A DNA stretch of 64,000 nt from positions 62,001-126,000 of the forward strand of contig NZ_BAABWV010000014.1 in assembly GCF_040365005.1 (NCBI RefSeq), written 5' to 3'. Below the pieces are notes generated by a model that saw only the letters and a list, made by a program, of their open reading frames with translations, did no database searches and was not told the DNA's origin. Position 1 is the first letter of the stretch; every line of letters starts with the position of its first letter. Positions 1 to 7,675 of this stretch are shown piece after piece. Source of the DNA: Antarcticimicrobium sp040365005. GTDB lineage: Bacteria > Pseudomonadota > Alphaproteobacteria > Rhodobacterales > Rhodobacteraceae. The translations under genes were made by a program, and so were the position numbers.

Positions 1-128
1 TGTCGGGACGGGTACCCACAAGGGGCGAGGTGGTGGTGCATCCCGACGGCCCCGAGTTCGAGGTGATCGACGCCGACCCGCGCCGGATCAAGCGGCTGCG
101 CGTGTACGTCCCGGATGCCGACGAATGA
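1..128 (+). CDS. CorC/HlyC-family transporter-associated protein, C-terminal fragment
   Basis: Only the last ~41 codons are inside the window; the frame runs from the left edge to the TGA at 126-128. The visible residues contain the VPTRGEVVVHPDG...FEVIDADPRRIKRLRV pattern that closes the CorC/HlyC transporter-associated domain of CBS-pair proteins linked to divalent cation efflux. It overlaps the start of lnt by 14 bases, and corC-lnt is a common proteobacterial order. The catalytic or membrane parts cannot be judged because they lie outside the window. Confidence 0.8.
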   Translation, partial: SGRVPTRGEVVVHPDGPEFEVIDADPRRIKRLRVYVPDADE

Positions 129-1650
129 CCGGCCGCCGATGACGCGGGCGGCCCGGTGGCGGTTGCGCTGGCGCATGGCCATTGCCGCGCTGATCGGCGC
201 GGTCGGGGCCATGGGGCTGGCGCCAATCGGGGCCTGGCCCGCGACGGTGCTGGCGCTGGTGCTTTTGCCGCCGCTGCTGATCGCCTGTACCACCCCGCGC
301 GCGGCGGCGCTGACCGGCTGGGCCTTTGGTACCGGCTGGTTCGCCCACGGGCTGTTCTGGATCGTCGAACCCTTCCTGGTCGAGCCCGAGCGATACGGTT
401 GGATGGCCCCCTTTGCGCTGGTCTTTCTGGCGGGCGGGCTGGCGCTGTTCTGGGGGGCGGCGGCCTGGGCCGCGCATCGTTTCGCCCGGGGTCCGGCGGG
501 CCGCACCGCGGCGCTGGCGGTGACCCTGTCGCTGGCCGAGTTCGGGCGCGCCTATCTGTTGACCGGGTTTCCCTGGGCGGCGCCGGCGCAGGTCTGGGTC
601 GATACCCCGGTCGCCCAACTCCTGGCCTGGATCGGGCCGCAGGGCCTGGGGTTGGCGACCCTGGCGGTCGCGCTGACGCCGGGCCTGGCGCTGGCGCGGG
701 GGCGGGGGAAACGCACCCTCGTGCTGTCCTGCCTGCCCGCCGCGGTCCTTGCCGTGGCCGCCTATGCCGCCGCCTCGGGCGGGCCGCCCGTGACCGCCAC
801 CGGCGCGACCGTCCGGCTGGTCCAGCCCAACGCGCCGCAGCATCAGAAATGGGATCCGGCCCATATCCCGATCTTCTTCAAGCGGCAGATCGACTTTACT
901 GCGGCCGAGCCGCGCCCGGACCTGGTCGTCTGGCCCGAAAGCGCGGTGCCGGTCGCCCTAAACGACGCTGCCCCGACGCTGGCGCGCATCGCGCAGTCGG
1001 CACGGGGCGCCGAGGTGGTGCTGGGCATCCAGCGTTTCGATGGCTGGCGCGTCTACAACTCGCTGATCCGGCTCGACGGTGCCGGCGAGGTGGCCGGGAT
1101 TTACGACAAGCACCACCTTGTGCCCTTTGGCGAATACGTGCCGCTGGGCGATCTGGCGGCGCGGTTCGGACTCTACGGGTTTGCCGCGCAAGAGGGGCAG
1201 GGCTACAGCGCCGGTCCGGGCCCACGGCTGCTGGATCTCGGCGCGCTTGGGTCGGCCTTGCCGCTGATCTGCTACGAGGCGGTGTTCCCGCAGGACGTGA
1301 ACGCCGCGCCGCAGCGCCCGAGCCTGTTGCTGCAGGTGACCAACGACGCCTGGTTCGGCACCCGGTCTGGCCCCTATCAGCACCTCGCCCAGGCCCGGAT
1401 GCGGGCGATCGAGCAGGGGCTGCCGCTGGCGCGGGCGGCCAATACCGGCATCTCGGCGATGATCGGCCCGCGTGGAGAGGTGATCGACAGCATCCCGCTG
1501 GGGCAGGCAGGCTATGTCGACGTGACGCTGCCGGCGCCGCTGCCGCCCACGCTTTATGCACGCTCAGGCGACTGGCCTGTGTTGCTGCTGCTACTATGTG
1601 CCGCCTTCGCGTTTAAGCTGGTGCAAAGCCCCCGCAGATCGCCTACATAG
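115..1650 (+). CDS. lnt: Apolipoprotein N-acyltransferase
   Basis: 511 aa inner-membrane enzyme that adds the third acyl chain to the N-terminal cysteine of lipoproteins. The N-terminal third is strongly hydrophobic with several membrane segments, followed by a periplasmic nitrilase-like domain and one last membrane segment near residues 485-502. The expected catalytic triad is visible: Glu275 in VVWPESAVP, Lys332 in YDKHHLVPFGEYVP and Cys386 in LICYEAVFP. The start at 115 lies inside the upstream corC-type gene; an in-frame ATG at 139 is a possible alternative. Length and order match the family, so this call is firm. Confidence 0.96.
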   Translation: MPTNDRPPMTRAARWRLRWRMAIAALIGAVGAMGLAPIGAWPATVLALVLLPPLLIACTTPRAAALTGWAFGTGWFAHGLFWIVEPFLVEPERYGWMAPFALVFLAGGLALFWGAAAWAAHRFARGPAGRTAALAVTLSLAEFGRAYLLTGFPWAAPAQVWVDTPVAQLLAWIGPQGLGLATLAVALTPGLALARGRGKRTLVLSCLPAAVLAVAAYAAASGGPPVTATGATVRLVQPNAPQHQKWDPAHIPIFFKRQIDFTAAEPRPDLVVWPESAVPVALNDAAPTLARIAQSARGAEVVLGIQRFDGWRVYNSLIRLDGAGEVAGIYDKHHLVPFGEYVPLGDLAARFGLYGFAAQEGQGYSAGPGPRLLDLGALGSALPLICYEAVFPQDVNAAPQRPSLLLQVTNDAWFGTRSGPYQHLAQARMRAIEQGLPLARAANTGISAMIGPRGEVIDSIPLGQAGYVDVTLPAPLPPTLYARSGDWPVLLLLLCAAFAFKLVQSPRRSPT

Positions 1651-1691
1651 CGATTGACCGGCCCGCGGATCGCGCGGACCCGGGTTTGACG

Positions 1692-1740
1692 ACTGTCACA
1701 ACGGCTTCCTGGCGTGGCAGGCAAAACACCAATGGAGCAC
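1692..1740 (+). promoter_or_regulatory. SAM/SAH riboswitch upstream of metK
   Basis: A 7-bp stem (ctgtcac 1693-1699 with gtggcag 1714-1720) encloses the loop aacggcttcctggc. Bases GCTTC at 1704-1708 can pair with GGAGC at 1734-1738 to form an H-type pseudoknot that includes the metK ribosome-binding site (GGAG, 7 nt before the ATG). The core sequence closely matches the known Rhodobacterales SAM/SAH aptamer (GTCACAACGGCTTCCTGGCGTG... then AATGGAGCA). Ligand binding is expected to hide the Shine-Dalgarno sequence and reduce SAM synthetase translation. Confidence 0.93.
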
Positions 1741-1744
1741 TTTC

Positions 1745-2926
1745 ATGTCCCGCAAGAACTATATCTTCACCTCCGAGTCCGTCTCGGAGGGCCACCCCGA
1801 CAAGGTCTGCGACCGGATTTCCGACGCTGTTCTCGATGCCTTCCTCGCCGAGGAGCCCGAAGCGCGTGTCGCCTGCGAGACCTTCGCGACGACGGGCATG
1901 GTTGTCATCGGCGGCGAGGTCGGCCTGTCCGACCAGGAGCAGCTCAAGAACTACATGGGCCGGATCGGCCAGATCGCCCGCGATTGCATCAAGGACATCG
2001 GCTACGAGCAGGAACATTTCCACTGGAACACCTGCCACGTGCTGAACTTCCTGCACGAGCAGTCGGCCCATATCGCCCAGGGCGTCAACGCCGCCGACAA
2101 CAAGGACGAGGGCGCCGGCGACCAGGGCATCATGTTCGGCTATGCCACCGACGAGACCGAGGCGCTGATGCCGGCGCCGATCCAGTATTCCCACGCCATC
2201 CTGCGCCGCCTGGCCGAGGTGCGCAAATCCGGTGCAGAACCCAGCCTGCGCCCCGATGCCAAAAGCCAACTCTCGGTGGTCTACGAGGACGGCAAGCCGG
2301 TCGGCATCAGCTCGATCGTGCTCTCCACCCAGCACGCGAGCGAGGATCAGACCAGCGACGACATCCGTGAGATTGTCGAGCCTTATATCCGTGAAGTGCT
2401 GCCCGAGGGCTGGATCACGCCGGACACCGAATGGTGGGTCAACCCGACCGGCACCTTCGTGATCGGCGGGCCTGACGGCGACGCCGGGCTGACCGGGCGC
2501 AAGATCATCGTCGACACCTATGGCGGCGCGGCGCCCCACGGCGGTGGCGCGTTCTCGGGCAAGGATCCGACCAAGGTGGACCGCTCGGCGGCCTACGCGG
2601 CGCGCTACCTGGCCAAGAACGTGGTCGCGGCAGGGCTGGCGCGGAAATGTACGCTGCAGCTGTCCTATGCCATCGGAGTGAGCAAGCCGCTGTCGATCTA
2701 CATCGACACCCACGGCACCGGCGAACTGCCCGACGAGGTGATCGAAAAGGCGGTCGGCGGGGCGATGGACCTGACCCCGCGCGGCATCCGCGAGCATCTG
2801 CAGTTGAACAAGCCGATCTACCAGCGCACCGCGGCCTATGGCCATTTCGGTCGCGAACCCGATGCCGACGGCGGCTTCAGCTGGGAAAAGACCGATCTGG
2901 CCGAGGCGCTGAAAAAGGCGGTCTGA
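1745..2926 (+). CDS. metK: S-adenosylmethionine synthetase
   Basis: 393 aa cytosolic enzyme making S-adenosylmethionine from methionine and ATP. Family signatures are present: GHPDKVCDRISDAVLDA near the N-terminus, the GAGDQG motif around residue 120, and the glycine-rich GGGAFSGKDPTKVDRS loop around residues 260-280. Length is typical. The start has GGAG seven bases upstream, and this site forms part of the SAM/SAH riboswitch, giving product feedback at translation. A strong intrinsic terminator follows the gene. Confidence 0.97.
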   Translation: MSRKNYIFTSESVSEGHPDKVCDRISDAVLDAFLAEEPEARVACETFATTGMVVIGGEVGLSDQEQLKNYMGRIGQIARDCIKDIGYEQEHFHWNTCHVLNFLHEQSAHIAQGVNAADNKDEGAGDQGIMFGYATDETEALMPAPIQYSHAILRRLAEVRKSGAEPSLRPDAKSQLSVVYEDGKPVGISSIVLSTQHASEDQTSDDIREIVEPYIREVLPEGWITPDTEWWVNPTGTFVIGGPDGDAGLTGRKIIVDTYGGAAPHGGGAFSGKDPTKVDRSAAYAARYLAKNVVAAGLARKCTLQLSYAIGVSKPLSIYIDTHGTGELPDEVIEKAVGGAMDLTPRGIREHLQLNKPIYQRTAAYGHFGREPDADGGFSWEKTDLAEALKKAV

Positions 2927-2948
2927 GGCCAGCAGCAGCCGGTTTTCG

Positions 2949-2981
2949 CCCCCGTCCGGGATGCCGGGCGGGGGTTTTCTT
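2949..2981 (+). terminator. Intrinsic terminator of metK
   Basis: An 11-bp stem (CCCCCGTCCGG 2949-2959 with CCGG-CGGGGG 2964-2974, one bulged G, one T-G pair) with loop GATG is followed by TTTTCTT. It lies 22 bases after the metK stop and before trmB. Confidence 0.85.
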
Positions 2982-3036
2982 GTGTCCTCGGCGCGGCCGC
3001 TTGCCCCGCGCGCGTCCAATCGCTACACCGCGCGCC

Positions 3037-3741
3037 ATGACGCAGCACCCTGAACGCCCTCACCGCAATTTCTATGGCCGCCTCAAGGGCAAGACCCTGA
3101 AGAAAAGCCAGAAGACCTATCTGGACGAGGACCTGGCCCGGTTGTCGCCCGGCCCGGTGGGCTGGGACGAGAACCCCATGCGCAGTCCTCTCGATCTCGA
3201 CGCCCTGTTCGGCGGTCGGCCAGTCTGGCTGGAAGTCGGCTTCGGCGGCGGCGAGCACATGGTGCACCAGGCCGCCGCGAACCCCGACGTGGGGATCATC
3301 GGGGCCGAACCCTATATCAACGGGGTCGCCATGTTGCTGGGCAAGATCCGGCGCGCCGGGGTGGAAAACCTCGCCGTGCACCCCGGCGACGCGCGCGACC
3401 TGATGGACGTGCTGCCGGACAACTCCATTTCGCGGGCCTTTCTGCTCTATCCCGATCCCTGGCCCAAGGCACGGCATCACCGCCGCCGCTTCGTCACGCA
3501 AGAGCACCTGGAACCGCTGGCGCGGGTGTTGAAGCCGGGCGCGATCTTTCGCGTGGCGACCGACATTCCCGATTACGTGCGCCAGACGCTGGAAGAGGTT
3601 CCACGCGCCGGGTTCGAGTGGTTGGCGGAGCGTCCTGCGGATTGGCGTGAGCCCTGGGACGACTGGATCTCGACCCGCTACGAACAGAAGGCCCTGCGCG
3701 AGGGGCGGGTGCCACATTACCTGACCTTCCGCCGGATCTGA
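3037..3741 (+). CDS. trmB: tRNA (guanine-N7-)-methyltransferase
   Basis: 234 aa SAM-dependent methyltransferase making m7G46 in the variable loop of tRNAs. The start at 3037 gives the N-terminus MTQHPERPHRNFYGRLKGK; the open frame extends further upstream but into metK. Motif I (LEVGFGGGEHMVHQA, about residues 67-81), NAISRAFLLYPDPWPKARHHRRR-like motif IV region and the C-terminal TRYEQKALREGR signature (around residue 214) are all seen. It sits directly after the metK terminator, as in other Rhodobacteraceae. The call is firm. Confidence 0.95.
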   Translation: MTQHPERPHRNFYGRLKGKTLKKSQKTYLDEDLARLSPGPVGWDENPMRSPLDLDALFGGRPVWLEVGFGGGEHMVHQAAANPDVGIIGAEPYINGVAMLLGKIRRAGVENLAVHPGDARDLMDVLPDNSISRAFLLYPDPWPKARHHRRRFVTQEHLEPLARVLKPGAIFRVATDIPDYVRQTLEEVPRAGFEWLAERPADWREPWDDWISTRYEQKALREGRVPHYLTFRRI

Positions 3742-3794
3742 CACCCGCGGATCGGGGACTCTGGGGGCCGAATTGTACGGTTCGGCTTTGCGGT

Positions 3795-3812
3795 CGGTTC
3801 CGGCCGGAACCG
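3795..3812. repeat. 18-bp perfect palindrome upstream of aroA
   Basis: CGGTTCCGGCCGGAACCG reads the same on both strands. It lies between trmB and aroA, about 75 bases before the aroA start. No T-run follows, so it is not a normal terminator; it may form a hairpin or be a dimer-binding site. Confidence 0.5.
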
Positions 3813-3887
3813 GGGGCGAAACACGTCATGGACGGATGCGCCCTCATGGGGTACCCAACGCCCAGACCAAGCAAGGAACCCGACCAG

Positions 3888-5240
3888 ATGTCCGCACATG
3901 GCACCCCGATCCCGATGAAGACCGCGGCCTCCGGCCCCCTGTCCGGTGTGGCCGAGGTGCCCGGCGACAAGTCGATCTCGCACCGGGCGCTGATCCTGGG
4001 TGCGATGGCGGTGGGAGAGACCCGGATCACCGGCTTGCTCGAGGGCGAGGATGTTCTGGACACCGCCAAGGCGATGCGTGCCTTTGGCGCCGAGGTGACG
4101 CGGGATGACGACGGCACATGGCATGTCCACGGCGTCGGCGTCGGTGGGTTTGCCGAGCCAACCCAAGTGATCGACTGCGGCAACTCGGGCACCGGCGTGC
4201 GGCTGATCATGGGGGCGATGGCGACCTGCCCGATCACCGCGACCTTTACCGGCGATGCCAGCTTGACCAAGCGGCCGATGGCGCGGGTGACCGATCCGCT
4301 GGCGCTGTTCGGAACGCGGGCGGTGGGGCGCGCGGGCGGGCGACTGCCGATGACGATCCAGGGCGCGACCGACCCGGTGCCGGTGCGCTATACCGTGCCG
4401 GTGCCCTCGGCGCAGGTGAAATCGGCGGTGCTGCTGGCCGGTCTCAATGCGCCGGGCCAGACGGTGGTGATCGAAAAGGAGGCCACCCGCGATCATACCG
4501 AACGGATGCTGGCCGGGTTCGGTGCCGAAGTCACGAGTGAACAGACTGACGAAAGCCGGGTGATCACCCTGACTGGCCAGCCCGAGCTGAAACCGCAGGT
4601 GATCGCGGTGCCGCGCGATCCGTCGAGCGCCGCCTTTCCGGTCTGTGCCGCGCTGATCGTTCCGGGCTCGGACGTGCTGGTGCCGGGCATCGGGTTGAAC
4701 CCGACGCGGGCAGGCCTGTTTACCACCCTGCGCGAGATGGGCGCGGATCTGACCTATGAGAACGAGCGCGAAGAGGGCGGCGAGCCGGTGGCGGACCTGC
4801 GCGCGCGCTATTCGCCGGACATGAAGGGGATTCACGTGCCGCCCGAGCGCGCGGCGAGCATGATCGACGAATATCCGGTGCTTTCCGTCGTGGCGGCCTG
4901 TGCCAGTGGCAAGACACTGATGACCGGGGTGCGCGAGCTGCGGGTCAAGGAATCGGATCGCATCGAGGCGATGGCGACGGGGCTGCGCGCCTGCGGCGTT
5001 AGCGTCGAAGAGGGCGAGGACTGGTGGGAGGTCACCGGGCTGGGCGCGGGCAATGTGCCCGGCGGGGCGACCTGTGCCAGCCATCTCGACCACCGGATCG
5101 CCATGTCCTTCCTGGTGCTGGGGATGGCGGCGCAACAGCCGGTCGCGGTGGATGACGGCGGGCCGATCGCCACATCGTTCCCGGTGTTCGAGCCGCTGAT
5201 GGCGGCGCTGGGGGCAAGGGTCGAGCGGACCGGATCGTGA
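3888..5240 (+). CDS. aroA: 3-phosphoshikimate 1-carboxyvinyltransferase (EPSP synthase, class II type)
   Basis: 450 aa enzyme of the shikimate pathway joining shikimate-3-phosphate and PEP. The start at 3888 (MSAHGTPIPMKTA) has AAGGA upstream; an ATG at 3828 is possible but adds an atypical tail. Class II motifs are visible: GDKSISHR near the N-terminus, SAQVKSAV, RDHTERM (RxHxE) and NPTR. The segment GNSGTGVRL places Gly101 where the glyphosate-tolerant CP4 enzyme has Ala100. The stop overlaps the GTG of the next gene by 4 bases, which points to co-translation with it and with cmk. Confidence 0.96.
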   Translation: MSAHGTPIPMKTAASGPLSGVAEVPGDKSISHRALILGAMAVGETRITGLLEGEDVLDTAKAMRAFGAEVTRDDDGTWHVHGVGVGGFAEPTQVIDCGNSGTGVRLIMGAMATCPITATFTGDASLTKRPMARVTDPLALFGTRAVGRAGGRLPMTIQGATDPVPVRYTVPVPSAQVKSAVLLAGLNAPGQTVVIEKEATRDHTERMLAGFGAEVTSEQTDESRVITLTGQPELKPQVIAVPRDPSSAAFPVCAALIVPGSDVLVPGIGLNPTRAGLFTTLREMGADLTYENEREEGGEPVADLRARYSPDMKGIHVPPERAASMIDEYPVLSVVAACASGKTLMTGVRELRVKESDRIEAMATGLRACGVSVEEGEDWWEVTGLGAGNVPGGATCASHLDHRIAMSFLVLGMAAQQPVAVDDGGPIATSFPVFEPLMAALGARVERTGS

Positions 5241-5755
5241 GCCGGGCGCGGGTCGCATATTGGGCGGTCTTCGCCGCCGCACTGGCGGTCTACGGCGCGA
5301 TGGTGGGCTGGACCCTGCCGGCGATTTCCCGCGATGCTGCCGGGTTGGCCCCGTTCGATATGCGTCCCATGGGCTACTCCGTGGCCGAGGCGCGGGCCTT
5401 TCTGGCGGCGCTGGGCGCCGAGGGTCGCGCGCTCTATCTCGGGCCGCAGCATGCGCTGGACCTCGTCTATCCGGCGCTGCTGGCCGTGGTGCTGATCGGT
5501 GCAGTCCGGGCGCTGATCGGGCCGCTATGGCTGCGTTGGGGGCTGAGCCTGCTGGCGCTGGGCGGCGTGGCGGCGGATTACCTGGAGAACGCGCGCGTGG
5601 GCGCCATGTTGCGTGACGACGGGATGCTGCCCGGGGCGGCGATCACGGCGGCAAGCCACGCCACGCAGGCCAAGGCGGGGCTGACCTCGGTGGTGATGCT
5701 GGCGGTCTGCGCCGGGCTTGCCCGGGCGGCATGGACAAAATGGAGAAAGACATGA
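5237..5755 (+). CDS. Hypothetical small membrane protein between aroA and cmk
   Basis: 172 aa, starting with GTG inside the aroA stop (GTGA) and ending with an ATGA overlap with cmk, so it is translated as part of an aroA-cmk operon. Three or four hydrophobic segments are seen (about residues 7-28, 75-92, 97-112 and 145-163), separated by a soluble loop after the first. I do not recognise a named family. Tight coupling on both sides and good codon bias indicate a real gene; its role is unknown. Confidence 0.85.
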   Translation: MSRARVAYWAVFAAALAVYGAMVGWTLPAISRDAAGLAPFDMRPMGYSVAEARAFLAALGAEGRALYLGPQHALDLVYPALLAVVLIGAVRALIGPLWLRWGLSLLALGGVAADYLENARVGAMLRDDGMLPGAAITAASHATQAKAGLTSVVMLAVCAGLARAAWTKWRKT

Positions 5756-6375
5756 GCGAACCGTTTACCGTGGCCATCGACGGGCCGGCGGCCTCGGGCA
5801 AGGGGACGATCTCGCGCGCGGTGGCAGAGCGTTTCGGCTTTGGCCATCTGGATACCGGGCTGTTGTACCGCGCGGTCGGGGTGAAGATGCTGGACGGGGT
5901 CGATCCGGTCGCGGCGGCGCAGGCCTTGTCGCGCGCGGACCTGGAGGACGAGGCCCGGCTGCGCGGGGCCGAGGCGGCGCAGGCCGCCAGCAAGGTCGCG
6001 GTGATCCCCGAGGTGCGCGCGGCGCTGGTCGATTTCCAGCGCGCCTTTGCCCGCAGGGCCGGGGGTGCGGTGCTGGACGGGCGCGATATCGGCACGGTGA
6101 TCTGCCCGCAGGCAGAGGTGAAGCTGTTCGTCACGGCGAGTGCCGAGGTGCGGGCGCGCCGGCGGTACCTTGAACTGAAGGACAAGGGCAGCGACACCAC
6201 CGAGGACGAGGTGCTGGCCGACGTGATCGCCCGCGACGAACGCGACAGCGAACGCGCCACCGCGCCGCTGCGCGCGGCCGAGGATGCGCTGCGTCTCGAT
6301 ACCTCACACCTGAGCATCGACGAGGCTGTCGCCGAGGCCGTGCGCGCGGTGGCGGCGAAATACAAGGCAAACTGA
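5752..6375 (+). CDS. cmk: Cytidylate kinase
   Basis: 207 aa nucleoside monophosphate kinase that phosphorylates CMP/dCMP. The P-loop IDGPAASGKGTISR is at residues 8-21, followed by the substrate segment FGHLDTGLLYRAV and the GAVLDGRDIGTVICP motif around residue 105. The chosen start (ATG at 5752) overlaps the previous stop and has GGAG seven bases upstream; an in-frame ATG at 5731 would add MDKMEKD. aroA-cmk is a common pairing, but here rpsA, the usual next gene, is displaced by 3.1 kb. Confidence 0.95.
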   Translation: MSEPFTVAIDGPAASGKGTISRAVAERFGFGHLDTGLLYRAVGVKMLDGVDPVAAAQALSRADLEDEARLRGAEAAQAASKVAVIPEVRAALVDFQRAFARRAGGAVLDGRDIGTVICPQAEVKLFVTASAEVRARRRYLELKDKGSDTTEDEVLADVIARDERDSERATAPLRAAEDALRLDTSHLSIDEAVAEAVRAVAAKYKAN

Positions 6376-6387
6376 GGAGCAGGGATC

Positions 6388-7386
6388 ATGAAACAGCGGA
6401 CCATGGGCAGGAACGGCGCGACAACCTCGGCCATCGGCATCGGGGCGATGTCGTTCTCCAATTTCTACGGCCCCACCGACGAGGCGCGCAGCCATGCCAT
6501 CCTGGATGCGGCGCTGGAGTTGGGGGTGAGCCATGTGGACACCTCGAACGTCTATGGCATGGGCAAGTCGGAAGAGACCATCGGCAGTTTCCTCAAGGCG
6601 CGGCCGGGCACGCGGGATCGCTTTCACATCGCCACCAAGGCGGGGATCGCGCGGGACGCCGAGGGCAACCGCTATTACGACAATTCGGCGGCGTATCTCG
6701 AGGCGGAGCTGGACAAGTCGTTGGCGCGGATGGGGATCGACTGTGTCGATCTGTTCTACATCCATCGCCGCGATGCGGACCTGCCGATCGAGGCGGCCAC
6801 CGAGAACCTTGCCGCGCTGGTCAAGAAGGGCAAGGCACGCGCCATCGGGATATCGGAGATCGCGCCGAGCAGCCTGCGACGGGCGGCGGCGGTGCATCCG
6901 ATCGCGGCGGTGCAGTCGGAGTATTCGCTGTCCACCCGCGCGCCGGAGCTGGGGCTGGTGCAGGCCTGTGCCGAGCTGGGCACGGCGTTGGTGGCGTTTT
7001 CGCCGGTGGGTCGGTCGCTGCTGACCGATCATCCGTTGCCGAAGGAGGTGATCCCGGAGCTGGGTTTCCTCAAGGCCAACCCGCGGTTCATGGAGCCGAA
7101 CCTGACCGCCAACCTGGAGATCAGCGACGGGTTTCGGGCCCTGGCCGCCGAGATGGGCGCGCCGGCGGCGGCGGTGGCGATTGCCTGGCTGCTGCACCGG
7201 GGTGAGCACGTGATCCCGATCCCGGGCACCCGGTCGGTCGAGCATTTCCGCGAGTTGGTGGCGGGCTGCGACCTGGAACTGACGGCGGCGGACATGGACC
7301 GGATCGAACAGGTGCTGCCGGTGGGCTGGGCCCATGGCGACCGCTATAACGACAGCCAGTGGGTCGGACCCGAGCGGTACTGCTGA
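6388..7386 (+). CDS. Aldo/keto reductase
   Basis: 332 aa NAD(P)H-dependent oxidoreductase with a TIM-barrel fold. The AKR catalytic tetrad is visible: Asp and Tyr in DTSNVYGMG (about residues 51-59), Lys in IATKAG and His in YIHRRD. The C-terminal VIPIPGTRSVEHFREL segment is the conserved cofactor-binding stretch. GGAG lies just upstream of the ATG, 12 bases after cmk, so it may be co-transcribed with cmk. Substrate cannot be read from sequence. It is not part of the conserved aroA-cmk-rpsA order and looks like an insertion into it. Confidence 0.92.
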   Translation: MKQRTMGRNGATTSAIGIGAMSFSNFYGPTDEARSHAILDAALELGVSHVDTSNVYGMGKSEETIGSFLKARPGTRDRFHIATKAGIARDAEGNRYYDNSAAYLEAELDKSLARMGIDCVDLFYIHRRDADLPIEAATENLAALVKKGKARAIGISEIAPSSLRRAAAVHPIAAVQSEYSLSTRAPELGLVQACAELGTALVAFSPVGRSLLTDHPLPKEVIPELGFLKANPRFMEPNLTANLEISDGFRALAAEMGAPAAAVAIAWLLHRGEHVIPIPGTRSVEHFRELVAGCDLELTAADMDRIEQVLPVGWAHGDRYNDSQWVGPERYC

Positions 7387-7400
7387 CCCCGGGGCGCTCA

Positions 7401-7424
7401 GGGTGCGCTTGTCATTGCGCACCC
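7401..7424. repeat. Hairpin after the aldo/keto reductase gene
   Basis: GGGTGCGC (7401-7408) and GCGCACCC (7417-7424) form a perfect 8-bp stem with loop ttgtcatt. There is no T-run, so termination is uncertain. Its right arm abuts the first dispersed repeat. Confidence 0.5.
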
Positions 7425-7497
7425 TGTCATCCCCGCGAAAGCGGGGATCTCCTTCCGAGAGTGTCAGAGAAGGCCCCCGCTTTCGCGGGGGTGACAG
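7424..7497. repeat. Dispersed palindromic repeat, copy 1
   Basis: A 74-bp element bounded by inverted ends CTGTCATCCCCGC and GCGGGGGTGACAG, with two internal hairpins (ccccgcgaaagcgggg and cccccgctttcgcggggg). A near-identical second copy lies 92 bp downstream in the same orientation. The sequence is of the type widely scattered between genes in Proteobacteria. Confidence 0.85.
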
Positions 7498-7588
7498 GGC
7501 GCTGTGGCAAGGTGATGGCAAGACGCGACGCGCGGGGGGGCGGCGGCTGGGCGTAACCCTTGCTTTGGACCGCCCGGAGGTCAAATCG

Positions 7589-7663
7589 CTGTCATCCCCG
7601 CGCAGGCGGGGATCTCTTCCCGGAGGCGTCAGAGAAAGGCCCCCGCTTTCGCGGGGGTGACAG
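7589..7663. repeat. Dispersed palindromic repeat, copy 2
   Basis: 75-bp second copy, same orientation and same end sequences as copy 1, ending 12 bases before the stop of the convergent acyl-CoA synthetase gene. The 7498-7588 stretch between the copies shows no recognisable gene or motif. Confidence 0.85.
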
Positions 7664-7675
7664 GGCAGGGAGGCT

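Noticed and set aside
2647..3036. Upstream extension of the trmB frame into metK
   Set aside because: It overlaps the end of metK and its terminator and has no family similarity; the start at 3037 fits TrmB.
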